The notes beneath the pieces were generated by a model that was not told where the DNA came from, did not search any database, and saw nothing but the letters and a program-made list of their open reading frames with translations. Below, piece by piece: positions 8,131 to 14,733 of a stretch of 20,059 nt of DNA. This DNA is from Scybalocola_A sp900557175 (GTDB taxonomy: Bacteria > Bacillota > Clostridia > Lachnospirales > Lachnospiraceae). A program made the position numbers and the translations under genes. The DNA is taken from the NCBI GenBank assembly GCA_937890745.1, contig CALADH010000092.1:1-20059 (forward strand), in the 5' to 3' direction. Positions within the stretch are counted from its first letter, which is position 1; every line of letters begins with the position of its first letter.

Positions 8131-8204
8131 GCCCGGCAGCAAGTGTGTGTTTTGCATAGCGTGCATTGTTAGCACGCCGGCAAAATTTACACTTGCTGCC
8201 GGGC
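8131..8204. repeat. Long intergenic palindrome after engB (hairpin repeat, intact copy)
   Basis: A perfect 16-base stem (8131-8146 with 8189-8204) has further pairing inside: TTTTGC with GCAAAA, and GCGTGC (8159-8164) with GCACGC (8172-8177). The whole 74-base unit can fold as one long interrupted hairpin starting three bases after the engB stop. There is no T run after it on either strand (CATATTAC to the right), so it is not a textbook terminator, though such a structure may stop or stabilise transcripts. A related, decayed copy lies at about 224-285. Confidence 0.7.
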
Positions 8205-8281
8205 ATATTACTTTCAAAATTTATTCACGTTCTAAAGCTTGCACCGCCTCCATAGAATGATGTAAGGAGGGGAGGACGGGC

Positions 8282-10975
8282 ATGTTTGAAACGAAGACGA
8301 TTTATGAGACTGAAAAACAACTGAATACAGATACAAAACAAGGTCTTACCGGCGGAGAGGTTTTAGCGCGTCAAAAAACTTACGGCAAAAATGAGCTTGC
8401 AAAGGAGAAGAAGAAAGGGATAGTTTCCATGATTTTAGAGCAGCTCAATGAACCGCTGATTTTTGTTTTGTTTGTGGCGGCGGCCGTATCACTGCTCCTT
8501 GGAGAGCTTGGCGATATGGCTATTATTTTTGCTGTCATTACTGTGAACACATCAGCCGGTGTGATACAGGAGGGAAAGGCGGCACGAGCCATGGAGGCGC
8601 TTGCGCGCATGAGTGCGCCGACAGCCGATGTAATCAGGGATGGCCGCATACAGACCGTGGCGGCTTCCGGCCTTGTGCCCGGTGATATTGTTATGCTTGA
8701 AGCCGGACGGATTGTGCCGGCAGATATGCGGCTGATTATGTCAGCCGGACTTCGGGCAGATGAATCGTCGCTGACAGGAGAATCGGTTACGGTGCAAAAG
8801 GCGGCTGATTTTTTGGCCGGGAAGCCTTTAAATGCCGGAGATTGTAAAAATATGGCCTTTATGTCAACAAACATTACAAATGGCCGTGGCATGGGCATTG
8901 TGACAGCGACGGGTATGAGGACGGAAATCGGTAAAATTGCAGGCATGCTTGCACATACTCAAAATGAAGCGACGCCTTTGCAAAAGCGCCTTGGGCAGCT
9001 TGGGAAAATATTAAGCGCGGCGGCGGTTTTTTTGTGCGCCCTTCTTTTTATCATTGCAGTATGTCAGCACCGAAATATTCCTGAAATGCTGATTACAGCC
9101 ATATCGCTTGCAGTGGCCGCGGTGCCTGAGGGGCTTCCCGCGGTTGTGACGATTGTCCTTGCTTTAAGTGTGTCGCGAATGGTCAAGGTCAATACAATTA
9201 TAAGAAGGCTGCCTTGTGTGGAAACGCTCGGCTGTGTCAGTGTTGTCTGTTCGGATAAAACGGGAACGCTGACGAAAAATCAAATGGCAGTCCAGACGTG
9301 TTATGCGAAGCTTAAGCTCTGTGATGTCAAAACACTTTCGGATGAACTGTTTATTCAGGGCTTTTGCCTTTGTAATGATGCCGTTTTAGCGGAAAACAGC
9401 GAAAGTTTCGGTGATCCGACAGAGCTGGCGCTTCTTTCGATGGCTTTTAGGAGAGGATATTGCCGGGAAGCTTTTGAGCAGCGTTATCCAAGAATCGGGG
9501 AGCTGCCTTTTGATTCTTCACGGAAAATGATGACGACTTTCCATAAAAACGGCAGTGGTACTTTACAGTTTACAAAAGGTTCTCCGGATGTTCTTCTCGG
9601 CCGGTGCAGCCATATTTTAATTGATGGAAGGGCAGTAAAAATAACACCGTTTCATAAGCAGGATATTGAAAATGCGCTGCGTGTTATGAGCGGCAGGGCG
9701 CTTCGAGTGCTTGCGCTTGCAATGAAAACAGGCGCGGTAATGTCTGATGAAGCGGCGGCTGAATCGGGGCTTATTTTTATCGGTATGGCAGGTATGTCGG
9801 ATGAGGCGCGGCCGGAGGCGGCAGCTTCTGTGGAATGCTTTAAGCAGGCCGGTGTAAAGACAGTAATGATTACCGGAGATTATATGGAAACAGCCTTTGC
9901 CATTGCAAGGCAGTTGGGGATTGCGTCGGATAAAGCAGAATGTATGAGCGGCGCCCAAATCGAAGCAGCCGATGAAAAAGAACTGCGGGCGGCAGTTCAA
10001 ACAAAATCTGTCTTTGCCCGCGTATCGCCGGAGCATAAAATGCGTATTGTGAAGGCCTTTAAGGCTAACGGTGATATTGTGGCGATGACCGGTGACGGCG
10101 TCAATGACGCACCGTCGCTGAAAGCGGCAGATATCGGTATTGCCATGGGCAAAAATGGAACTGATGCAGCGCGAAGCGCCTCAGATATGGTGCTTGCTGA
10201 CGACAAATTTTCAACAATCGAAAAAGCCATCGAGGAAGGCAGAGGCATTTATGCCAATATTAAAAAGTCGGTGCTTTTTTTGCTGTCCTCAAATTTTGGT
10301 GAAATTATGACAATGTTTGCAGCAATTACGGCAGGTTTTGCGTCGCCGCTGAAGGCAAGCCATATTTTGTGGATTAATCTCATTACGGATTCTTTGCCGG
10401 CACTGGCATTGGGAATTGACAAAAATGATTCAAAAAGCCTGATGGCAAGGCCTCCGAGACCGCCAAAAGAAAGCTTGTTTGCCGGCGGCGGTTTGTTTTT
10501 GACATGCTTTTACGGCGCGCTTATTGCCTTTATAAGTCTTGCGGCATTTTTTAAAGTGCCCCTTGATGTTTTAAGAACCGGGGGCGAAGCTGTAACCTTC
10601 GGAAATATAACGGCTGTGCTTTCTGACGAAGCGCTGCTGTTTAAGGCGCAGACCTATGCTTTTACGGTACTTGGTATTTCACAGCTTTTTCATGCCGTCG
10701 GTATGCGCAATGCGGAAATGTCTGTTTTCAAAATGGGGTGGCGCAGGAGCGGTCTTATGCTTGCGGCACTTTGTATCGGTTTTGCACTGCAGGTTGCTGT
10801 GACGGAAATCCCGGTCATGATTGGACTGTTTGGGACTGTCAGACTTTCGGCTGGTGAATGGAGCGGACTTCTTTTATTAAGTATTCTGCCGCTTTTGGCT
10901 CACGAATTATTGGTAGGCGCCATGCGGAGAATGGGTGGCAAAAAAGAGACGCTTTACGCATTTTCGGGAAAGTGA
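8282..10975 (+). CDS. P-type calcium-translocating ATPase (P2A/SERCA-like)
   Basis: An 897-residue membrane cation pump, most likely exporting Ca2+ in exchange for protons. Motifs in order: actuator TGES at 165-168, M4 motif VPEGLPA at 281-287, phosphorylated Asp325 in CSDKTGTLTKNQ, nucleotide-domain KGSPD at about 432-436, and hinge TGDGVNDAPSLK at 603-614. In M5 SSNFGE has Asn671 and Glu674, and in M6 NLITDSLPA has Asn699 and Asp703. Those M4-M6 residues are the known calcium ligands of SERCA. The M8 glutamate of SERCA site I appears to be Gln801 (SQLFHA), and the usual DPPR loop reads DEAR near 508. About ten membrane segments are visible. GGAGG lies six bases before ATG. The amidohydrolase gene starts 36 bases downstream and may be cotranscribed. 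Specificity for calcium is inferred from motifs. Confidence 0.9.
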   Translation: MFETKTIYETEKQLNTDTKQGLTGGEVLARQKTYGKNELAKEKKKGIVSMILEQLNEPLIFVLFVAAAVSLLLGELGDMAIIFAVITVNTSAGVIQEGKAARAMEALARMSAPTADVIRDGRIQTVAASGLVPGDIVMLEAGRIVPADMRLIMSAGLRADESSLTGESVTVQKAADFLAGKPLNAGDCKNMAFMSTNITNGRGMGIVTATGMRTEIGKIAGMLAHTQNEATPLQKRLGQLGKILSAAAVFLCALLFIIAVCQHRNIPEMLITAISLAVAAVPEGLPAVVTIVLALSVSRMVKVNTIIRRLPCVETLGCVSVVCSDKTGTLTKNQMAVQTCYAKLKLCDVKTLSDELFIQGFCLCNDAVLAENSESFGDPTELALLSMAFRRGYCREAFEQRYPRIGELPFDSSRKMMTTFHKNGSGTLQFTKGSPDVLLGRCSHILIDGRAVKITPFHKQDIENALRVMSGRALRVLALAMKTGAVMSDEAAAESGLIFIGMAGMSDEARPEAAASVECFKQAGVKTVMITGDYMETAFAIARQLGIASDKAECMSGAQIEAADEKELRAAVQTKSVFARVSPEHKMRIVKAFKANGDIVAMTGDGVNDAPSLKAADIGIAMGKNGTDAARSASDMVLADDKFSTIEKAIEEGRGIYANIKKSVLFLLSSNFGEIMTMFAAITAGFASPLKASHILWINLITDSLPALALGIDKNDSKSLMARPPRPPKESLFAGGGLFLTCFYGALIAFISLAAFFKVPLDVLRTGGEAVTFGNITAVLSDEALLFKAQTYAFTVLGISQLFHAVGMRNAEMSVFKMGWRRSGLMLAALCIGFALQVAVTEIPVMIGLFGTVRLSAGEWSGLLLLSILPLLAHELLVGAMRRMGGKKETLYAFSGK

Positions 10976-11011
10976 TAGAATGGAATAAAAATACGGCTTG
11001 GAGGGATAGCA

Positions 11012-12166
11012 ATGATTTGTATTAAAAACGGAATGATTTATGATGCAGTGACAAGGCAGCCGTACTGCGGCGATATTTATGCCGCAGACGGAAAGATTAC
11101 AGCCATTGTAAAGGCGGGAGAAGCTGCCCATGACGGAGAGGACGCCGAAGTTTTTGACGCTTCCGGAAAATATGTTTATCCGGGATTTGTGGAGGCGCAT
11201 TGTCATATCGGCCTTGACGGCTACGGTATCGGTTTTGAGGGGCAGGATTATAATGAAATGAATGATATTTTATCACCGCAGCTTCGCGGCATTGACAGTT
11301 TAAATCCGATGGATGAAACCTTTGATCTGGCACGGAAGGCAGGTATCACATGTACGGCGACAGGCCCGGGAAGTGCCAACGTCCTCGGCGGCACCTTTGT
11401 TGCTGTAAAGACAGCGGGCAAACGTGTGGATGATATGATTGTCAAAAATCCTGTCGCTATGAAATGTGCTTTCGGCGAAAATCCGAAGCGCTGCTATAAA
11501 GATAAAAATAATTATGCACGTATGTCGACGGCGGCAAAGCTTCGTGAAATGCTGTTTAAGGCACAGGAGTATATGGAAAGAAAAGAAGCGGCAGGCGGGG
11601 ACATCACAAAATGTCCGGCTTTTGATATGAAGCTTGAGTCGCTTATTCCTGTATTAAGAGGCGAAATACCGTTAAAAGCTCATGCTCACAGAGCAGATGA
11701 TATATTTACGGCAATACGCATTGCAAAAGAATTTCATCTGAAATTGACTTTAGAGCACTGTACAGAAGGACATTTAATCGCAGATGAACTTGCAAAAGAA
11801 AACTATCCGCTTGCCGTCGGCCCGTCCTTTGGCCATGCGACAAAAGTAGAGCTTCGGGAAAAGAGCTTTGCGACCGCGGGTATTTTGGCAAAGGCAGGGT
11901 GTCATGTATCAATTATTACGGATTCACCGGTGATACCGCAGCAATATTTACCGCTGTGTGCAGGACTGGCTGTCAAAGAGGGCATGGATGCTTTTGATGC
12001 GCTCAAAGCCATTACAATTAACCCGGCCAGACACCTCGGCATTGAAGACAGAGTCGGAAGTCTGGAAGTCGGCAAAGACGCAGACATCGTCATCGCAGAC
12101 GGTGATGTGATGAAATCAGAAACAGAAGTGTGCGCGGTGTATATCGAAGGCGTGCGGGTGAAGTAA
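11012..12166 (+). CDS. Metal-dependent amidohydrolase (imidazolonepropionase-related)
   Basis: A 384-residue TIM-barrel hydrolase of the amidohydrolase superfamily, in the group of cytosolic imidazolonepropionase-like and Xaa-Pro-dipeptidase-like enzymes (COG1228 type). It has the small N-terminal beta sandwich (KNGMIYD... DGKI), the metal motif HCH at 63-65 in YPGFVEAHCH, further candidate ligands in KAHAHRADD (His224, His226) and LEHCTEG (His249), and the catalytic Asp304 in ITDSP. The C-terminal INPARHLGI...GSLEVGKDADIVI closure is typical. No signal peptide is seen, so it should be cytoplasmic. The substrate cannot be told from sequence; histidine-degradation genes are not nearby, so true HutI is unlikely. 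GGAGGG lies about six bases before ATG. It sits 36 bases after the calcium ATPase and ends before a convergent terminator. Confidence 0.88.
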   Translation: MICIKNGMIYDAVTRQPYCGDIYAADGKITAIVKAGEAAHDGEDAEVFDASGKYVYPGFVEAHCHIGLDGYGIGFEGQDYNEMNDILSPQLRGIDSLNPMDETFDLARKAGITCTATGPGSANVLGGTFVAVKTAGKRVDDMIVKNPVAMKCAFGENPKRCYKDKNNYARMSTAAKLREMLFKAQEYMERKEAAGGDITKCPAFDMKLESLIPVLRGEIPLKAHAHRADDIFTAIRIAKEFHLKLTLEHCTEGHLIADELAKENYPLAVGPSFGHATKVELREKSFATAGILAKAGCHVSIITDSPVIPQQYLPLCAGLAVKEGMDAFDALKAITINPARHLGIEDRVGSLEVGKDADIVIADGDVMKSETEVCAVYIEGVRVK

Positions 12167-12218
12167 GCTTGTTTGGTATAGGCGGAGATGCAAAAATAAG
12201 ACTTTTTAAAGAATAACA

Positions 12219-12262
12219 ACCCCTGCGCTATCTTCTAAAGGAGACAGCAGCAGGGGTGTTTA
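12219..12262. terminator. Convergent terminator between amidohydrolase and ferritin-like gene
   Basis: ACCCCTGC (12219-12226) pairs with GCAGGGGT (12250-12257), and further AA/TT pairing is possible past a bulge. GTTTATTT follows on the plus strand and TTGTTATTCTTT on the minus strand. It fits a shared terminator for the two genes that end here. Confidence 0.65.
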
Positions 12263-12274
12263 TTTCGTGTGTTG

Positions 12275-13606
12275 TTATCGGCAGCCGCAGTCTTCGGTCA
12301 AATCGCAGGCACAGTTGTTTTCGCTTGTGCCGCAGCGGCTGTATTCTTTTGGAGTTTCGGCTTTGATTCGGCCAAGACTTGTGTTGTCGCAGTTTCGGTT
12401 TCTAAGCGACATAACCGGCGACGGTGCAGTTTCAAAACGATAGTCCTCACCTTTTTTGCAAATATATTGATCAATGATGCAGTGACTTGCGACCTGTCCG
12501 ATATCGTGATTCATTATCTGCTGATAGCGGAAGAAGTCATCATCGTCACCAAGCTGATGAAGGGGAACGACACATTCGCCTTTTTGCGTATTGCCGACGG
12601 TGGTGGCAAGGACACGGCGGACGTAGTCGATGTTCGGACCAAGACGGAGTATTTCAGGAAAGCAGCCGTCAGGAATCACAGACTGCCATTCGCGGTGCTC
12701 ATATTTACAGAGCAGCTCGGCAGCTTTATGGAGATGGGCGATTTCCTGGGTGAGGCACTGTTCCCAAATCTGTTTAATATAGGCATCACATTCGGTCATG
12801 AAACAGGAGTAGTACAGATAACATTCGGTGTATTCATGAAGCAGTAAATCTTCAAGCCATGTGGCAGTTGTGTCCTTCAGGCTTTCATATTGGCTGACAT
12901 GCTGTTCTTCAATCAGTGCGATTTCTTTATAAAGATTTCGTCCGATATCGGATTTGTCATAGAGGTTGGCGACATTCATATAATAATTCATTGTCTGTTG
13001 TTCGGCTGCCGTAATAATATTTATGTGCAGCTTTGTTTTTGTGGAAGCGTTTTTGCCGACATATTTGAAAATGCTGTCTGTCGGATAGCGGTGTTCGCTG
13101 ATTGTCGGGCGCCCCGGCGTGATTTCTGTGTAGCCGCCGACAAGCTTTTCAGGATAAACGCCGTATTCAAGGTTTAAAAGATTGCTGTAGCGGTAAAGAT
13201 GGTCGAAATCCTCAAGCAGCGCAATATTTAAGGCGTTGATGACGTTACAGTCAGTTTCATGCTTTGCAAGAGCGGCAGTCAAATCGACAGCCAGCTGTTC
13301 GTAGGTGATTGTGTGTTCCAAAATAGTTTCATCGCGGGGCTTTAAGACAGAAATACGTTTTTGCTGCTGCTGCTCAATGCGGCGGATCAGGGCGAGCTCA
13401 CGGCGCAGATCATTGTTGGGACAGTGCCGTGAAAAATTTCTTGAAAACCACTGAGCTTCAAACTCAGTACCGTTCATTAATACAATTCTTGTTTTTGTGT
13501 AAGGATCAACCGTTTCTTTATTATAAGGACGTGGGCTTAAGGTACACCAGTCCATAAATGTTTGGTCAAGCTGAACCGGTTTTTCGTCAAATGGGTTAAA
13601 AGACAT
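12275..13606 (-). CDS. Uncharacterised protein with ferritin-like metal-ligand motifs and Cys-rich tail
   Basis: I do not recognise a named family. The central part (numbering from the first of two Met, start 13609) looks like a four-helix diiron bundle: Glu203 in AAEQQTMNYYM, Glu234-x2-His237 in IEEQHVSQY, Glu259/Glu262 in LHEYTECYLYY, and Glu289-x2-His292 in TQEIAHLHKA. The order E, ExxH, E, ExxH is that of ferritin, rubrerythrin and Mn-catalase folds. A further helical pair at about 94-145, with Glu104 and Asp134-x2-His137, resembles another half-bundle. The last 40 residues hold six Cys, ending NNCACDLTEDCGCR, which could bind metal or form disulfides. No signal peptide or membrane segment is seen. 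Of the two adjacent ATGs, the second (13606) has better spacing (7) from AAGGAGG. Transcribed alone, leftward. A peroxide-related, iron or spore-associated role is possible but unproven. Confidence 0.75.
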   Translation of the reverse strand: MSFNPFDEKPVQLDQTFMDWCTLSPRPYNKETVDPYTKTRIVLMNGTEFEAQWFSRNFSRHCPNNDLRRELALIRRIEQQQQKRISVLKPRDETILEHTITYEQLAVDLTAALAKHETDCNVINALNIALLEDFDHLYRYSNLLNLEYGVYPEKLVGGYTEITPGRPTISEHRYPTDSIFKYVGKNASTKTKLHINIITAAEQQTMNYYMNVANLYDKSDIGRNLYKEIALIEEQHVSQYESLKDTTATWLEDLLLHEYTECYLYYSCFMTECDAYIKQIWEQCLTQEIAHLHKAAELLCKYEHREWQSVIPDGCFPEILRLGPNIDYVRRVLATTVGNTQKGECVVPLHQLGDDDDFFRYQQIMNHDIGQVASHCIIDQYICKKGEDYRFETAPSPVMSLRNRNCDNTSLGRIKAETPKEYSRCGTSENNCACDLTEDCGCR

Positions 13607-13709
13607 CATATCTCCTCCTTACAGGCTTTTTTATTATCCTATGCGTAAAGCTATAAAAAAATGAGATGATTTTAAATCTTTTTAAGGCGTTTGGATGTTT
13701 CAGGCAGTC

Positions 13710-13738
13710 TTGTCCGCCCTGTTTATTTGTGCTATACT
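13710..13738 (+). promoter_or_regulatory. Sigma-A promoter of the thioesterase-Fur operon
   Basis: TTGTCC (13710-13715), 17-base spacer, TATACT (13733-13738). The predicted start near 13745 lies downstream of the most upstream in-frame ATG (13666). This is the main reason for rejecting that ATG as the thioesterase start. Confidence 0.6.
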
Positions 13739-13770
13739 TGACATTAAAAAGAGAAAGAGGTGTGAGGCTG

Positions 13771-14220
13771 TTGGTAGAGCTGACAATGAATGAAATTTTG
13801 CCGAAGGAAGTCGTTTTTGAGCGCAAGGCAAATTATTACGAGACGGATCAGATGGGTATTGTTCATCATTCAAATTATATACGATGGTTTGAGGAGGCCC
13901 GCCTTTATTATATGGAAGCTATCGGTATTCCTTATGAACTGATGGAGGAGGCCGGTATTTTTATCCCGGTGCTCGGTGTATCGTGCGATTATAAAGTATC
14001 TGTAAGATTTTCCGAGACGGTCTGCATTTATGTGACGCTGGAGTCATTTAACGGTATTCGCATGAAATGCAGTTATAAGGTTGTTAATAAGGAAAGCGGT
14101 GAGCTTTGCAGCACAGGCACAAGTGAACACTGTTTTCTGACGAAAAATTATAAGCCGCTGTCACTTAAGAAAAGCTATCCTGAATTTTATCAGATTCTTT
14201 CGGCGGCAGTGACAAAGTAA
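13771..14220 (+). CDS. Acyl-CoA thioesterase, YbgC/4-hydroxybenzoyl-CoA type (hotdog fold)
   Basis: A small hotdog-fold hydrolase that should cleave acyl-CoA thioesters in the cytoplasm. The signature NYYETDQMGIVHHSNYIRWFEEAR at about residues 21-44 contains the catalytic Asp26 and the strand-helix turn of the 4HBT/YbgC family; a strand GVSCDYKVSVRFSET follows. The open frame runs back to 13666, but the promoter at 13710-13738 excludes that start. AAGAGGTG at 13755-13762 is best placed for TTG 13771 (149 residues). ATG 13786 is the alternative and lacks a good ribosome binding site. The acyl substrate is unknown. The Fur-family gene begins 12 bases after the stop with its ribosome binding site touching the thioesterase stop codon, so the two share a transcript. 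Confidence 0.87.
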   Translation: MVELTMNEILPKEVVFERKANYYETDQMGIVHHSNYIRWFEEARLYYMEAIGIPYELMEEAGIFIPVLGVSCDYKVSVRFSETVCIYVTLESFNGIRMKCSYKVVNKESGELCSTGTSEHCFLTKNYKPLSLKKSYPEFYQILSAAVTK

Positions 14221-14232
14221 AGGAGATTTTTG

Positions 14233-14664
14233 ATGGCTTGTGAAAAGGTCAACCGCCAGACAAGACAAAAGGCGGTCATTCTTAAGTACATGAAAGAAAA
14301 TAAGGACATACATTTAAAAGCAGAAGATATTTTAGATGGTCTTAAAGCGCAGGGTGAAGCTGTCGGAAAAGCGACGGTATACCGTTTCTTAAAGGTACTT
14401 GAGGATGAGGGGATGATTAGAAAATATACGCTCTGTGATAAGGTGCCGGCCTGTTATCAATATACAGGCGATCATCCGGAATGTAAAAAACATTATCATC
14501 TCATGTGCAGCCGGTGCGGCGCCATTGTTCATATAGACAGTCCGGCATTACGGTGTTTTATGTCTGAAGTGCTTGAGCAGGAGGGCTTTGTCATTGATGA
14601 GTCCAAAACAGTTTTTTACGGTTTGTGCAGGCAATGCATTTTAAATAAAAACAGTGAAGCTTGA
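14233..14664 (+). CDS. Fur-family metal-responsive transcriptional repressor
   Basis: A 143-residue DNA-binding regulator of the Fur/Zur/PerR family. The N-terminal winged helix has its recognition helix near AVGKATVYRFLKVLEDEG (about 43-60). The C-terminal dimerisation domain has the regulatory-site segment HPECKKHYHLMC (His81, His87, His89) and the structural zinc pairs Cys92-x2-Cys95 and Cys132-x2-Cys135. Which metal or signal it senses cannot be decided from the sequence; it could be Fe, Zn or peroxide. ATG 14233 is six bases from AGGAGA; a TTG codon just before is less likely. It is the second gene after the thioesterase. The promoter of the downstream hydratase begins inside its last codons, so the pair ends here. 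Confidence 0.9.
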   Translation: MACEKVNRQTRQKAVILKYMKENKDIHLKAEDILDGLKAQGEAVGKATVYRFLKVLEDEGMIRKYTLCDKVPACYQYTGDHPECKKHYHLMCSRCGAIVHIDSPALRCFMSEVLEQEGFVIDESKTVFYGLCRQCILNKNSEA

Positions 14665-14689
14665 CTTTTAACCGGGGCATCATTATAAT
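14661..14689 (+). promoter_or_regulatory. Sigma-A promoter of the hydratase gene
   Basis: TTGACT (14661-14666), 17-base spacer, TATAAT (14684-14689). The -35 box overlaps the Fur-family stop codon (14662-14664). The start is expected near 14696, about 38 bases before ATG 14734. This is one of the strongest promoters in the window. No clear Fur-type palindrome overlaps it. Confidence 0.75.
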
Positions 14690-14733
14690 AAAAAAACAAC
14701 ACGTCACAGTGCTAAAACAAAAGGAGGATGACT

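Noticed and set aside
11012..12166. Naming the amidohydrolase HutI
   Set aside because: No other histidine-utilisation genes nearby, and the motif spacing fits the broader related group equally well.
12269..12847. Plus-strand open frame opposite the ferritin-like gene
   Set aside because: It is antisense to a longer frame that has AAGGAGG, coherent helical motifs and a terminator; no ribosome binding site on the plus strand.
13633..13643. CATA-N3-TA match on the minus strand before the ferritin-like gene, like a sigma-K/E -10 box
   Set aside because: No matching -35 element at the right distance, and the AT-rich sequence makes a chance match likely. A mother-cell promoter therefore remains unsupported.
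13666..13770. Upstream extension of the thioesterase to ATG 13666
   Set aside because: It lies before the predicted transcription start and has no family similarity.
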